Source: Cyanobium sp. Morenito 9A2 (GTDB lineage: Bacteria; Cyanobacteriota; Cyanobacteriia; PCC-6307; Cyanobiaceae). From it: a DNA stretch of 64,000 nt. The notes beneath the pieces are model-generated. The model saw nothing but the letters and a program-made list of their open reading frames with translations. It searched no databases and was not told the origin of the DNA. The stretch covers positions 62,001 through 126,000 of the forward strand of contig NZ_JAGQBJ010000006.1 of NCBI RefSeq assembly GCF_024345575.1, written 5' to 3'. Positions 17,430 to 27,224 of this stretch are shown here, one piece after another (positions within the stretch are counted from its first letter, which is position 1; each line of letters begins with the position of its first letter). The translations under genes and the position numbers were made by a program.

Positions 17430-18660
17430 GGCCCACGGCCTCCTCCAGGACACCCTCCAGCGCCCCCAGCAGCCAACGACCTGCGCGGCCGGAGCGATCC
17501 AGTTTGTCGCGCACCTGCTCCAGGCTGAGCTGGTGCTCGGCCAGGCGCTCCGCCTCGCTGGGCACCCGGTCATGGAAAGGCACGCGGCTCTGATGGGCCA
17601 GCCACAGCCCGAGGTCGCGGGGCTGGTTCGGGTGGTGGATCACCTTGGTGATCGAGATCGCCCCGGGCGGCTCACGGGAGCCCTCGCCGCTGAGCTCGAT
17701 TGCCCGCAGGTCGTACCAACGGTCGTTGTCGCTGTCGGAGGTTTCGAGCAGCTCCAGGGCGTGGGCAGTCCAGCGCTCCTGCACACCGGCGCCGAAACGG
17801 CGTTGCTGCACCAGCTGGCGCGGACCGAGGCGCCATTCGATCCGCCCGAATGCCAGCCAAACGACCCCCCAGAGGCAAAGGCCCGCGACAGCGGCAATCA
17901 TCAAAGTCAGCGCCCACAGCACCGGCTCCGTCTGGCTTGACCGGGCCAGCAGCAGGGCACCGCCTCCAAAGACGACCGTCAGCAGGCCCATCACCACCGC
18001 CTCCCGGCGCCGGGCGCGGGGATCGCTTATCAGCAGACGCTCCCCCGAGCGATCGGCCAACTCCTGCCACCCCCCGGGTGGACCGGCAACGGCTGAGGAA
18101 CCGGCCGATGGGCGTCCCTCCACCAGCTGCAGCGCCTGGTTCAGTTGCTCCGCCGCCTCAGCCCGGTGCCGCGGGCGCCCGAGGTCGGTGAGCTCCACAG
18201 CCCCGTGCGTCAGGTTGGCCACCAGGGCCCCAGCGGCTGAGCCGCGCAGGCGCACGGAGAAGGAACGAACCGCCGCCAACTCGAACCGGCGACGGTGGGC
18301 GAAGGGACCCAGGTGGCGCAGGGACACCAAATGGTGCCCATCGAGCTCAACGCGATCGACGGCCCAGAGCAGGCGGAGGAGCTGCCGGATCGCCGCCAGG
18401 CCCCCCAGGGTCCAGAACGTGAGCCAGAGCAGCAGAAAGCCCGCCATGAAGAGGGCCGGTGGACCTCCCGCGACCGACGCCATGCCCGGGGCTCCCAGGC
18501 CCAGCCAGGCGACCAGACTGTGGCCCAGGGCGGCCAGGACGACCACCTCACCCACGGCCCAGCCCAGCAGCCACACAGCCAGGAAAAGCGCCTCGGGGAC
18601 ACGACCCACCCCCTGGGGGCGAAAGCAGAGGGTCAGGCGATTGGCCACCGGATCAAGCAT
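17293..18660 (-). CDS. Hypothetical membrane protein with two helix pairs
   Basis: 455 residues from the ATG at 18660. Two N-terminal membrane helices (about 22-48 and 65-90) are followed by a PH-like or beta-rich stretch, a second helix pair (about 218-265), a further soluble domain, and a basic, Ser/Pro-rich tail. The arrangement of two tandem units of helix pair plus soluble domain suggests an internal duplication, but I do not recognise the family. The last 45 codons overlap the convergent thioesterase gene by 137 bp, so the natural end may be shorter or the tail is dispensable. Confidence 0.6.
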   Translation of the reverse strand: MLDPVANRLTLCFRPQGVGRVPEALFLAVWLLGWAVGEVVVLAALGHSLVAWLGLGAPGMASVAGGPPALFMAGFLLLWLTFWTLGGLAAIRQLLRLLWAVDRVELDGHHLVSLRHLGPFAHRRRFELAAVRSFSVRLRGSAAGALVANLTHGAVELTDLGRPRHRAEAAEQLNQALQLVEGRPSAGSSAVAGPPGGWQELADRSGERLLISDPRARRREAVVMGLLTVVFGGGALLLARSSQTEPVLWALTLMIAAVAGLCLWGVVWLAFGRIEWRLGPRQLVQQRRFGAGVQERWTAHALELLETSDSDNDRWYDLRAIELSGEGSREPPGAISITKVIHHPNQPRDLGLWLAHQSRVPFHDRVPSEAERLAEHQLSLEQVRDKLDRSGRAGRWLLGALEGVLEEAVGPRTPPEESAGSRRPPLRRSRPSANARSVPEARSADGSPPRSPCGG

Positions 18661-18745
18661 CGTGAGAAGTCTGACCGGAGTGGGCGGAAACAGCCCTTGG
18701 GGACGAAACGGCGCTAGGGATGGTCTGCACCTGGACCTGCCGAGC

Positions 18746-19318
18746 ATGCGCCGCGCCTCCACCCTCAGCCTTGCCCTGCTGGGCACCTCCCTGAGCCTGC
18801 TGCCCCTGCCTGCCCCCGCCGCCGAGCAGGTGGTGTTCGTGACCGGCGCCTTCCGGCGCTCGATTTCCGTGGCCGACCTGGCGCACCTGGCCCAAACAGG
18901 CGAGGCCCGGGGCCTGCTGGCCGATGTGATCCGCCTGAGCCGCCAGCAACCCCAGACCGTGGCCGATCTGCTCAACCGCAGTGTCAGCCTGCCTCTCGTC
19001 ACCACCAGCCGTCTGCTGGCCACCCGCCTCGGTGGTGTGGCCCTCTCCCGCGTGGCCCGAATCCTCTACCCCCTCCAGGCTCCCCAGGCGGGGGTGCCCG
19101 CCCTGCGGGCCGCCACGGTGCTGGGGATCAACGCCGGCGACGGCAAACTTTCCCCCATCGGCTTCCTGCAGGCCTACCCCACCACCGACCTGGCCGTGAA
19201 CCTGCCGGCTCTGCAGGCGGCCGTCAGCCGCATCAGCGGCCTCAGCAGTGTGGTGAGCGCTTTCCTGGAGAGCGACCTGGGCGGAAAGCTGGGTGGCGGT
19301 TCCGGGGCCAAGCCCTAA
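18746..19318 (+). CDS. DUF1400 (alpha/beta-hydrolase-associated) secreted protein
   Basis: 190 residues. A signal peptide (about 1-26, ending PAPAAE) is followed by VTGAFRRSISVADLAHLAQTG and repeated helical segments with NRSVSLPLV and RVARILYPL. This is the DUF1400 domain, which in cyanobacteria usually precedes an alpha/beta hydrolase; here it stands alone. It is probably periplasmic, function unknown. The ATG at 18746 gives the signal peptide its usual MRR start. Confidence 0.72.
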   Translation: MRRASTLSLALLGTSLSLLPLPAPAAEQVVFVTGAFRRSISVADLAHLAQTGEARGLLADVIRLSRQQPQTVADLLNRSVSLPLVTTSRLLATRLGGVALSRVARILYPLQAPQAGVPALRAATVLGINAGDGKLSPIGFLQAYPTTDLAVNLPALQAAVSRISGLSSVVSAFLESDLGGKLGGGSGAKP

Positions 19319-19339
19319 ACGCCACCATCCCTCTGGGGT

Positions 19340-19549
19340 CTAGCGGCGCAGCGCCCAGAGCAGCGCCGCCAGCTGCAGGGGCAGCAGGCTGGCCAGCAAA
19401 GCCAGGGGATGGGGGCCGTCCTGGATCGTCACCCCGGCCAGGCTGAAGCTCACCAGGGCCGCCACCGCCAGGATCAGCCGCAGGGCGGGGCGCTCGGCCC
19501 GGTTGGCGGCAGGGGCGGGCGGGCGGAAGTTGGAGCGGCTCAGAACCAC
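19340..19549 (-). CDS. Small hypothetical membrane protein
   Basis: 69 residues with two hydrophobic stretches (about 24-40 and 47-66) and a basic N-terminus. The GTG start lies inside the last codons of the upstream TM2 gene (10-bp overlap), which suggests translational coupling. No family recognised; coding status rests on the overlap and membrane-protein composition. Confidence 0.5.
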   Translation of the reverse strand: MVLSRSNFRPPAPAANRAERPALRLILAVAALVSFSLAGVTIQDGPHPLALLASLLPLQLAALLWALRR

Positions 19550-19806
19550 TCCTTCTTGGCGTCGATGTAGGTGGCCTTGAACTCCTCGGGGGTCTTGGTG
19601 AGGTAGATGATCCCCTCGATCAGGCCGATCACACCCATCACGAACCCTCCGAATCCACAGGTCACCACGGTGACCACCAGCATGATCACGCCGGGAGTGG
19701 TGTAACCCAGCACGAATTTGTGAATGCCGAAGGCCCCCAGAAAAATGCCCAGCAGTCCGGCGGCAAGCTTCTTGTTACTGACCTCGGTGTGATCGCTTTC
19801 GGTCAT
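19540..19806 (-). CDS. TM2 domain-containing protein
   Basis: 88 residues. KKLAAGLLGIFLGAFGIHKF and VLGYTTPGVIMLVVTVVTCG, with the following FGGFVMGVIGLIEGIIYL, is the two-helix TM2 domain with its conserved turn between helices. Such proteins are inner-membrane proteins of unknown function in bacteria. It is noticeably less GC-rich than its neighbours. A GTG-initiated small gene overlaps its 3' end. Confidence 0.85.
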   Translation of the reverse strand: MTESDHTEVSNKKLAAGLLGIFLGAFGIHKFVLGYTTPGVIMLVVTVVTCGFGGFVMGVIGLIEGIIYLTKTPEEFKATYIDAKKEWF

Positions 19807-19863
19807 GGGTGCAGGGCAGGCCCCACGCTTCTAGCCGAACCGTTCATCGCTGTCACCTCGGCG

Positions 19864-21108
19864 TCACTGAGTGAGGCCATCGCTGGAGGCGTTCCTTGGG
19901 GCCTCCCGCAGCCACCGTCCCCAGCGCCCGCGCTCCCATTTCCCCAACCCATTGGGAGCCAGCTCCGGGCAAAGGAGCCAGCTCCGGGGGCGCTGGGCGG
20001 GGGGGAGGACCGCCGCGACCCGCTCCAACGCCGCCACCAGCGCGCTGGCATCGGCGCCGCTCTGGGCCCGCACCAACGCCACCAGTCGCTGCCCCCAGAG
20101 CGGGTCGTTCTGGCCCAGCACCAGAACCGCCTGCAGGGGCAGATCGGCCGCAGCCGCCAGGGCCCGCAGACGGCCCTCCACCTCCTCGGGGAACACCGTC
20201 TCGCCGCCACTGCTGAGGGCCCCATCGAGCCGGCCCAGCAGCTCCAGTCCGGCCGGACTCAGCCGGCCCCCATCACCGCTGCTCCACCACCCCTCCGGTG
20301 CCTCCAGGGGTTGAAAGGCCCCGGCGTCGAAGGCCCCGGGACTGAGGCTTGTGGCCTTCACCTGCAGGGCACCGCTCGCCGGATCGAGGCGCACCTGGGC
20401 ATGGGCCAGGGGGTGTCCGCAGCCCCCTTCCCCCGCCAGGAAACGCCCGGGCGCAAGGGCGGTGACCATCGCCCCGGTTTCGGTGCTGCCGTAGCAGGGC
20501 GACAAGGGCACCCCGGCCCGCCGGGCCGCTGCCGCCAGCGCCGGGGCCAGGGCCGCCCCGCCGATCCAGACCACAGCGAAGCCGCGCAACCAGGCGATCC
20601 CGGCGGGATCGCCCAGCAGCCGCTGCAGCTGGGTGGGCACCAGCGACAGCAGCGCCGCCCCCGAGTCGGGGAGGGGTGCCCGCCCAGCGAGCGCTTCCGG
20701 CTCACGCATCAAGGCGGGCTCCAGCCAGCGCAGCTCGGCCCCCCAGCGGCGCCCGCGCACCAGGGGCATCAGGCCGCTGACGTGCTGCAGGGGCAAGGGG
20801 TTGAACACGGTGGCCGACGCCGGATCAAGGCCCTGGGCCTGGAGCCACAGCGCCGCCGCCGCCGCCGCCCGCTCCAGCCCAGCGAGAGGCTGCACGCACC
20901 AACCCCGGCGGCCGCTGCTGCCGCCACTGGCGATCACCACCCCCGGCCCCCAGGGGGAGGGGGTCCCCAGGCGGGGGGGCAGGGCCGCCGCCAACGCGCT
21001 CCAATCCGGCGGCGAGGCGAGGCCCACCAGGCTCCCTTCGGCCCAGAGCGCCTCCAGGGCGGTGGCCGTGGCCGCTGCATCGGCGCCGATGCTCAGGCGA
21101 CTGATCAC
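19864..21108 (-). CDS. menE: O-succinylbenzoate-CoA ligase
   Basis: 414 residues of the ANL adenylating superfamily. It activates o-succinylbenzoate with ATP and CoA in phylloquinone synthesis. The phosphate-binding loop reads VVIASGGSSGRRGW, the adenine motif CYGSTETGAMVTAL, the hinge Asp SSGDGGRLSPAGLELLGRLD, and the catalytic Lys is in PNGLGKWERG near the C-terminus. The GTG start at 21108 overlaps the menC stop as GTGA. The protein is shorter than typical ANL enzymes, as is usual for cyanobacterial MenE. Confidence 0.93.
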   Translation of the reverse strand: MISRLSIGADAAATATALEALWAEGSLVGLASPPDWSALAAALPPRLGTPSPWGPGVVIASGGSSGRRGWCVQPLAGLERAAAAAALWLQAQGLDPASATVFNPLPLQHVSGLMPLVRGRRWGAELRWLEPALMREPEALAGRAPLPDSGAALLSLVPTQLQRLLGDPAGIAWLRGFAVVWIGGAALAPALAAAARRAGVPLSPCYGSTETGAMVTALAPGRFLAGEGGCGHPLAHAQVRLDPASGALQVKATSLSPGAFDAGAFQPLEAPEGWWSSGDGGRLSPAGLELLGRLDGALSSGGETVFPEEVEGRLRALAAAADLPLQAVLVLGQNDPLWGQRLVALVRAQSGADASALVAALERVAAVLPPAQRPRSWLLCPELAPNGLGKWERGRWGRWLREAPRNASSDGLTQ

Positions 21109-22130
21109 GCCGCGGCCTCCCACACCCGCGCCGGATCGCTTTCGAACAACGGCCCGCCCGGGCACCAGCCCGGCGCCAGTCCTGGGGCCGTGGGGGTGGG
21201 CCCCCCGGCCTGCAGGGCCGCCAGGTGCGCCACCAGCCTCTGGCCCAGGCCCGTTTCCAGAGCCGTGCTGAGCATCCGCCGGGGTGCCCCCTGACGGAGC
21301 TCCAGCCAAAAGGGCCGGGGATCGCCTTCAAGGGCCGGGCGACGCACCTGCCAACCGGCCCAGGTGCTGCGGAGCTCGGGGAAGGCCCGCAGGGATTCAT
21401 CGAGAGCCACGGGCACCTGGGCCGCCAACGCCTCCAAGCCGCTCTGATCGCTGGGGGGGAGGGGCTGCTCCAGCCAGTCCAGCCGCGTCTCCCCCACCAG
21501 CCGCTGGGCCCAGGCGAAGGCCGTGGGGCGATCCCAGCCGCCGTTGGCATCGAGCCGCAGCCGGGCAGCGGCCGGAAGCCGCCCCAGCAACCGCTCCAGC
21601 AGCTCCCGCTCCAGCCGGTCGGCCGCAGAGGCCACCTTCCATTTGACCGTTGACGCCCCGCTTGCAAGGGCCCCCTCCAGGGCCTCGGGCATGGCCGCCC
21701 CTGCGGGCAGCAGCACGGCCGAGGCGGGGGCACTGAGCCATCCACCCTCGGGGGCAGCGCTCTCCACCCCACGGACCTGGAGCGTGCGGCCATCCATGGC
21801 GGGCCAACCCTCCAGCTCCGCCAGGGCCGAACCCACGGCAAAGGCCAGGGGCAAGGGCAGACCTGGCACGGCGAGCTCAAGATCGGAGCGCTCGATCGTC
21901 TCCCCCAGCCCCCGGATCGCCGCCTCCAGGTCGGGCCCATCCGGGCGGCCTCCATCAGGCTGCGCCCCCTCAGCAGCCAGCGGTGCCGCCTCCCCCCAAC
22001 CCAGCGCGTCACCGGCGCCCTCCAAGCGCAGCAACCAGCCCCGCTTGCCCTCCAGCGCCCCATGGGCGGTGACCATCGCCCGGGGCAGCTCGAAGGCGAA
22101 TGGACGCCAGGCCAGGGCCAGCCGGCTCAC
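21105..22130 (-). CDS. menC: O-succinylbenzoate synthase
   Basis: 341 residues of the enolase superfamily; it dehydrates SHCHC to o-succinylbenzoate. Visible are the KxK motif VKWKVA (Lys 163 and 165) and the Mg ligands in RLDANGGW (Asp 194), DWLEQPL (Glu 221) and VALDESL (Asp 244). The second catalytic Lys, expected in a VIKP-like strand, appears as Arg 264 in VRRPALEG. The GTG start overlaps the menA stop (GTGA), and its own stop overlaps menE, so menA-menC-menE is one translationally coupled unit. Confidence 0.92.
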   Translation of the reverse strand: MSRLALAWRPFAFELPRAMVTAHGALEGKRGWLLRLEGAGDALGWGEAAPLAAEGAQPDGGRPDGPDLEAAIRGLGETIERSDLELAVPGLPLPLAFAVGSALAELEGWPAMDGRTLQVRGVESAAPEGGWLSAPASAVLLPAGAAMPEALEGALASGASTVKWKVASAADRLERELLERLLGRLPAAARLRLDANGGWDRPTAFAWAQRLVGETRLDWLEQPLPPSDQSGLEALAAQVPVALDESLRAFPELRSTWAGWQVRRPALEGDPRPFWLELRQGAPRRMLSTALETGLGQRLVAHLAALQAGGPTPTAPGLAPGWCPGGPLFESDPARVWEAAA

Positions 22131-23110
22131 CTCAGGGCCGCCAGGGCGGGTCCGATCGCCAGGCCCAGGGCCAACCCAAGGCCGTTGAGGGCCTGGAAGC
22201 GCAGGGCGAGGAACTTGCTGCCATGGATCTTCTCGGGCACCCGGTGGTGCTCCCGCAGCAGGCTGATCAAGGCTGTGCCCGCCGGCAGCCCCGCCGCTCC
22301 GAGCAGGGCCGTCAGGGGCCATTGGCCCGCCAACACTGGCGCCCACTGGAAGGCCAGGGTGCCGGCCACGAACCAGGGCACCAGGGCCGCGGCCCGGCCC
22401 GTGCCCAGGCGCACCACGGGCGAACGCTTGCCGTGGGCGGCGTCTTCCTGCACCTGGTGGAAATGGGAGCAGAACAGCACCAGGGTGGTGGCCAGGGCCG
22501 GACCGCTGCCCAGCTCGATCGCCGCCCGCCAGGGCACCCCCGACGGCGCCCCCGACGGCGCCAGGGCCAGCAGGGCGGCAGCCGTGGCCAGGGGCCCGAA
22601 GGCCAGCCAGCAGAGGGGCTCCCCCAGCCCCCGGTAGCCCAGACGCAGGGGTGGCCCCTGGTAGGCGTAGCCGATGCCGCAGCAGGCCAGCACCAGCGCC
22701 AGCACGGCGGGGTTGCTGCGCAGGGCCACCAGGGCGATCAAGGCCAGGCCCGCCACCAGGGCGCCATGGGCGATCCAGGCCACCCGGTCGCGGCGGCCGG
22801 TGAGGTTCACCAGCGAATGCGGTTTGCCCTGGTGGTCCACGCCGGTGTCGGCATCGAACACATCGTTGGCCAGGTTTTCCCAGGCCAGCAGCAGTACCGC
22901 GCCGAGCAGAAACCCCAGCAGCTGCTCGAACCGCAACGCTTGGCCCTGACCCAGCCACCAACCGGCCGCCAACAGCACCGGCATCACCGCCACCGAGTAC
23001 ATCGGCCACTTGATCGCCGCCTTCCAGAGGCGTCGGCGATCGGGCGCGGGGGAAGCCTCAAGAGGCTCCGTGGAGGCGTAACGGCTTGCGACGACCTGGG
23101 GCTCGGACAT
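22127..23110 (-). CDS. menA: 2-carboxy-1,4-naphthoquinone phytyltransferase
   Basis: 327 residues with about eight membrane helices of the UbiA superfamily. The first prenyl-diphosphate motif is WENLANDVFDADTGVDHQGK, and the second lies in FCSHFHQVQEDAAHGKRS. The enzyme attaches the phytyl chain to DHNA in phylloquinone (PSI A1 cofactor) synthesis. It is first in the menA-menC-menE operon and diverges from menF across 51 bp. Confidence 0.95.
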   Translation of the reverse strand: MSEPQVVASRYASTEPLEASPAPDRRRLWKAAIKWPMYSVAVMPVLLAAGWWLGQGQALRFEQLLGFLLGAVLLLAWENLANDVFDADTGVDHQGKPHSLVNLTGRRDRVAWIAHGALVAGLALIALVALRSNPAVLALVLACCGIGYAYQGPPLRLGYRGLGEPLCWLAFGPLATAAALLALAPSGAPSGVPWRAAIELGSGPALATTLVLFCSHFHQVQEDAAHGKRSPVVRLGTGRAAALVPWFVAGTLAFQWAPVLAGQWPLTALLGAAGLPAGTALISLLREHHRVPEKIHGSKFLALRFQALNGLGLALGLAIGPALAALR

Positions 23111-23161
23111 GGCGACCGGCGCTGGACGACGCGGGAAGGCCCATACATTTGAGCAGCCTTC
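23111..23161. promoter_or_regulatory. Divergent menA / menF intergenic region
   Basis: Only 51 bp separate the menA ATG (minus) and menF ATG (plus), so both phylloquinone transcription units must use promoters in or near it. A TACATT hexamer at about 23146-23152 could serve as a -10 for menF; no convincing -35 or operator is visible. Confidence 0.3.
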
Positions 23162-24607
23162 ATGGCCCCCTCCCCCAACCCGTTACCGGTGCAGGCCAGC
23201 CCTTCCTTCCCAGAACTGCTGGCGGCGGCGGCCCAGGGGGCCCGGCAGCTGGAGGAGGAAGGCGTTCTGAGTCTGGCGGTGCCCCTGGCGGAGCCCGAGG
23301 GCAGCCACCGGTGCGATCCCCTGGCCCTGCTGCCGCATCTGGGCGGCGGCGGCCAGGGTTTTCGCTTCCTCTGGGACGGGGCACCGGGGCTGAGTCTGGC
23401 CGCCAGCGGCAAGGCCCATCACCTGGAGCTGAGCGGCCCCCGGCGCTTCGAGCTGGCCCAGCGCTTCAGCGCCATCAGCCTCAGCCGCCTGGTGGCCCTC
23501 CCCCAAAGCTGCCCTCCCCTGGCACGGCCCCGGGTGCTGCTGGCCTTCTCCTTCTTCGACAGCCCCCTGCAAGAGCGCTCGGGCGTGCCGGGGGTGCAGG
23601 CGGTGCTGCCCCGCTGGCAACTGAGCCGCCAGGGACGCCACAGCTGGCTGCGGCTGCAACGCAGCCTCGGCGGCGCCGTCACCGCCCGCTCCGTCGCCGA
23701 GGAACTCTGGGAGGAGGCCCAGCGGCTCGCTGCCCTCCCCGCTGATCCGGAGGCCTGGGCCGAGCCGTCCTTGGGCCCGGGGGTGATTCGACGCTCTAGC
23801 TGGCAAGCGGGCTACCGGGGCGCCGTGGAGCGCGCCCTGGAGCTAGTGGAGGCAGGAGAGCTGCGCAAGCTTGTGCTGGCGGTGCGCCAGGACCTGGAGC
23901 TGGAGGAGCCCCTCGATCCCCTGCGCCTGCTGACCCAGCTGCGCCGGCGCCAGCCCGGCAGTTGCCGCTTCCTCTGGCAGCAGCGGCCGGGGGAAGCCCT
24001 GATCGGCGCCTCCCCCGAGCGGCTGCTGGCGGTGCGCCAGGGGCAGTTGCGCTGCGATGCCCTGGCGGGCACGGCGCCGATCGGATCGCCCCCAGGCCAG
24101 CTCACCGAATCCATCAAAGACCGCCATGAGCACGAGTTGGTGGTGGAGGCGATCACCCAGGTGCTGAGCGAGAGCGGCCTGACCCCCCGCCGACCCCGCC
24201 ACCCGCGCCTGGCCCGCCACGGTCAGCTGCTGCATCTGCACACCCCGATCACCACCGATCTGGGCGGCCAGCAACCCCTGGCCCTGGCTGCCGCCCTCCA
24301 TCCAACCCCGGCGGTGGCGGGCCTGCCCCGACGGGAGGCGATGGCCTGGCTGCGCAGCCTGGAGCCGTTTGAGCGCGGACATTACGCCGCCCCGATCGGC
24401 TGGATCGACAGCGAAGGGGACGCCGAATTGCGCGTAGCGATCCGCAGCGGCACCCTGCGGGGCCGGCGCCTGGAGCTCACCGCCGGCGCCGGCCTGGTGC
24501 GGGGCTCCGAACCCGAGCGCGAACTGCAGGAGGTGGCCCTGAAGCTGGGGGTCCTGCAGCAGCAGTTGAACCTGCCCGTCAGCCCGCGAGCAGCCGCTCC
24601 ATGGTGA
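23162..24607 (+). CDS. menF: Isochorismate synthase
   Basis: 481 residues of the chorismate-binding (anthranilate synthase component I) fold. It converts chorismate to isochorismate, the first committed step to phylloquinone. The C-terminal half carries [73 protein letters not shown] and [22 protein letters not shown]. The Lys of [10 protein letters not shown] is the general base of isochorismate synthases. The 3' end overlaps the convergent gshB by 29 bp. Confidence 0.92.
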   Translation: MAPSPNPLPVQASPSFPELLAAAAQGARQLEEEGVLSLAVPLAEPEGSHRCDPLALLPHLGGGGQGFRFLWDGAPGLSLAASGKAHHLELSGPRRFELAQRFSAISLSRLVALPQSCPPLARPRVLLAFSFFDSPLQERSGVPGVQAVLPRWQLSRQGRHSWLRLQRSLGGAVTARSVAEELWEEAQRLAALPADPEAWAEPSLGPGVIRRSSWQAGYRGAVERALELVEAGELRKLVLAVRQDLELEEPLDPLRLLTQLRRRQPGSCRFLWQQRPGEALIGASPERLLAVRQGQLRCDALAGTAPIGSPPGQLTESIKDRHEHELVVEAITQVLSESGLTPRRPRHPRLARHGQLLHLHTPITTDLGGQQPLALAAALHPTPAVAGLPRREAMAWLRSLEPFERGHYAAPIGWIDSEGDAELRVAIRSGTLRGRRLELTAGAGLVRGSEPERELQEVALKLGVLQQQLNLPVSPRAAAPW

Positions 24608-25556
24608 GATCGGCCAGGGGCACGCCCCCGAGCCGCTCAACCTCCCGCACCCCCGTAGGGCTGGTCACATTGATCTCGCTGAGGCGTCCATCGATCACAT
24701 CGATGCCCACGAAGAACAGGCCCTCGCTGCGCAGGGCCGGTGCGAGTTCGGCGCAGATCTGACGCTCGCGCGGGCTCAGTTCCGTGGCCTCGGCGGCGCC
24801 CCCCACCGCCAGGTTGCTGCGGAACTCACCGGCGGCGGGGCGGCGGTTGATCGCCCCCAGGGGCTCCCCGTCCACCAAAAGGATGCGTTTGTCACCGGCG
24901 GTAACCGCCGGCAGGAACGCCTGGGCCATCACCGGCAGGGTTTGCTGCTGGGTCACCAGCTCCAGCAGCGCCCGCAGCCCGGGGGCCCCTGCGGCCGTGC
25001 GCACCACCCCCTGACCGGCCCGTCCCCCCAGGGGCTTGAGCACCACGTCCCCCTGCTCGGCGGCAAAGGCGGCCAACTGCTCCACTTGGGCGCTCACCAG
25101 GGTGGGCGCCATCAGGTGGCTGTAGCGCAAGGCACCCAGTTTTTCGTTCCAGGTGCGCTGGGCGGCGGGAGCGTTGAGCACGCGCACACCCTTGAGCACC
25201 GCCAGATCCAGCAGGTGGGTGGCATAGAGGAAGGCCTCATCCACCGGCGGGTCCTTGCGCATCCACACCCGCGGGAAATGGGTAAGGGACAACCAGGTGG
25301 GCTCCCCCAGGGTGCACCAGGGCTCGGGCAGCTCCCAGCCGTCGGCGGTGGGACGGATGGCGGCCAAGGTAATGGGCTGGGCGCGCACCAGCGGCTCCTG
25401 GCCTGAATCCCGACCTACGACGGAGAGGTCTGCCGGGGTGGCCACCCACACCTCCTGGCCGGCCCGCTGGGCCGCCTGCATCAGGGCGACGCTGCTGTCC
25501 TTGGTGGGGCGCAGGCGCTGAATCGGATCCAGCACGAAGAGTTGGAAGTCCGCCAC
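24579..25556 (-). CDS. gshB: Glutathione synthetase
   Basis: 325 residues, ATP-grasp fold. It joins gamma-glutamylcysteine and glycine. The N-terminal [20 protein letters not shown], the [20 protein letters not shown] block, the ATP-binding [15 protein letters not shown] and the C-terminal [24 protein letters not shown] are diagnostic. It follows grxC by 2 bp, forming a thiol-redox operon. Confidence 0.96.
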   Translation of the reverse strand: MADFQLFVLDPIQRLRPTKDSSVALMQAAQRAGQEVWVATPADLSVVGRDSGQEPLVRAQPITLAAIRPTADGWELPEPWCTLGEPTWLSLTHFPRVWMRKDPPVDEAFLYATHLLDLAVLKGVRVLNAPAAQRTWNEKLGALRYSHLMAPTLVSAQVEQLAAFAAEQGDVVLKPLGGRAGQGVVRTAAGAPGLRALLELVTQQQTLPVMAQAFLPAVTAGDKRILLVDGEPLGAINRRPAAGEFRSNLAVGGAAEATELSPRERQICAELAPALRSEGLFFVGIDVIDGRLSEINVTSPTGVREVERLGGVPLADLTMERLLAG

Positions 25557-25558
25557 GC

Positions 25559-25828
25559 TCAGGCGAGCAGAGCATCGAGCTGGCCGGAGCGCTCGAGGGC
25601 GAACAGGTCGTCGCAGCCGCCCACGTGGGTGCCGTCGATGAAGGTCTGGGGCACGCTGCGGCGCCCCCCGGCGCGCTCGGCCATGGCCGCCCGGGCAGCC
25701 GAATCGCCATCAATGGCGTACTCGGTGAAGACCACCCCCTTGAGGCTGAGCAGCGCCTTGGCCCGGATGCAGAACGGGCAGGTCCGCCAGGTGTAGATCT
25801 CGACCTTCGTCGTCTCTCCCGCCGCCAT
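25559..25828 (-). CDS. grxC: Glutaredoxin 3
   Basis: 89 residues, thioredoxin fold, dithiol active site CPFC (in [11 protein letters not shown]), the cis-Pro loop [18 protein letters not shown] for glutathione binding. It reduces disulfides and glutathione adducts using GSH supplied by GshB, whose gene follows 2 bp downstream. Confidence 0.95.
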   Translation of the reverse strand: MAAGETTKVEIYTWRTCPFCIRAKALLSLKGVVFTEYAIDGDSAARAAMAERAGGRRSVPQTFIDGTHVGGCDDLFALERSGQLDALLA

Positions 25829-25911
25829 TGCGCCGTGCCGATTAGATGGAATCCTAAGAACGGTTCCAGCGGCGCGCTGGTACGGTCGTCCACACCGATT
25901 CCCGAACGCCG

Positions 25912-27037
25912 GTGCTCGATCTCACCGACTTCAAGCGCGACCTCTCCGAGCTCACCGACCGCCTGGGCCATGCCCAGGACTGCCTTTGACGTACCGGCCC
26001 TGACCGCCCGCCAGCGGGACCTTGAGCAGCTGGCCTCCCAACCGGCCTTCTGGGACGACCAGCAGCAGGCCCAGAAATCGATGCGCCAGCTCGATGAGGT
26101 GAAGGCCCAGCTGGAGCAGTTGCGGCAGTGGCAAGGCGCCGTCGATGACGGCCAGGCCACCCTGGAGCTCTACGCCCTCGAAGCCGACGACGACCTGCTC
26201 GCCGAGGCAAATGGCGGCCTCCAGAGCCTCAAGGCCGACCTGGATCGCTGGGAGCTGGAGCGTTTGCTCAGCGGCCCCTACGACAAGGAAGGCGCCGTCA
26301 TCTCGATCAACGCCGGTGCCGGCGGCACCGATGCCCAGGACTGGGCGCTGATGCTGATGCGCATGTACACGCGCTGGGCCGAAGACCACGGCATGAAGGT
26401 GTCCGTGGATGAGCTCTCGGAAGGAGAGGAGGCGGGGATCAAGAGCTGCACGATCGAGATCGACGGGCGCTACGCCTACGGCTACCTGCGCAACGAAAAA
26501 GGCACCCATCGGCTCGTGCGCATTTCGCCGTTCAACGCCAACGACAAACGCCAGACCAGCTTCGCTGGTGTGGAGGTGATGCCCCAGATCGACCTGGACG
26601 TCAAACTCGACATCCCCGACAAGGACCTGGAAATCACCACCTCCCGCTCCGGCGGCGCCGGCGGCCAGAACGTCAACAAGGTGGAAACGGCGGTGCGCAT
26701 CCTGCACATCCCCACAGGGCTGGCGGTGCGCTGCACCCAGGAGCGCTCCCAGCTGCAGAACAAAGAAAAGGCGATGGCGCTGCTGATGGCCAAGCTGCTG
26801 GTGATCGCCCAGGAGCAGCGCGCCGGAGAGATCGCCGACATCCGCGGTGACATCGTCGAGGCGGCCTGGGGCAACCAGATCCGTAACTACGTCTTTCACC
26901 CCTATCAGATGGTCAAGGACCTGCGCACGGCCGAGGAGACCACCGATGTGCAGGGGGTGATGGATGGCGATCTCGATCCGTTCATCCAGGCGCTGCTGCG
27001 CCAGGGTGTGGAGGTGGCGGCGGAAACGGCGGCCTGA
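25912..27037 (+). CDS. prfB: Peptide chain release factor 2 (programmed +1 frameshift)
   Basis: RF2 recognises UGA/UAA. Translation starts at GTG 25912 ([23 protein letters not shown]) and reaches CTT-TGA-C at 25984-25990; a +1 shift on CTT moves into the frame that continues [17 protein letters not shown] to 27037. The coding sequence is thus 25912-25986 joined to 25988-27037, about 374 residues. The stop-recognition tripeptide SPF is in [15 protein letters not shown] and the catalytic GGQ in [19 protein letters not shown]. The layout is standard for autoregulated prfB. It diverges from grxC. Confidence 0.96.
25974..25990 (+). promoter_or_regulatory. prfB programmed +1 frameshift site
   Basis: CTT TGA C preceded by an AGGA element a few bases upstream matches the classical RF2 slippery site with an internal Shine-Dalgarno-like stimulator. 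Low RF2 slows UGA decoding and favours the shift, giving autoregulation. Confidence 0.9.
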
Positions 27038-27044
27038 GAGATCC

Positions 27045-27224
27045 ATGACTGAACCCACCAGCCCTCAACCGGCCAGTGCGCCCCCCAGCTTCGTCAAGCT
27101 GGCCATGCGCAACATGGTGCGCAAGGGGCGCCAGAGCCTGCTGCACTTCGGCCTCACCGCCCTTGGGCTGATGGGCTTCCTTTTGCTGCTGGCCTGGCTG
27201 GGGCGGCCGATCGTGCACCAATGA
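27045..27224 (+). CDS. DUF3285 small membrane protein
   Basis: 59 residues. A Pro/Ser-rich head, then FVKLAMRNMVRKGRQSLLHF and a single membrane helix (about 37-52). This is the cyanobacterial DUF3285 family, function unknown. It begins 7 bp after prfB and its last codons overlap the ybeY ATG (ATGA), a linkage common in picocyanobacteria. Confidence 0.9.
   Translation: MTEPTSPQPASAPPSFVKLAMRNMVRKGRQSLLHFGLTALGLMGFLLLLAWLGRPIVHQ

Noticed and set aside
25912..25989. prfB as a frameshifted pseudogene
   Set aside because: The break is exactly the CTT-TGA-C programmed site with an upstream AGGA, and both parts are well conserved.
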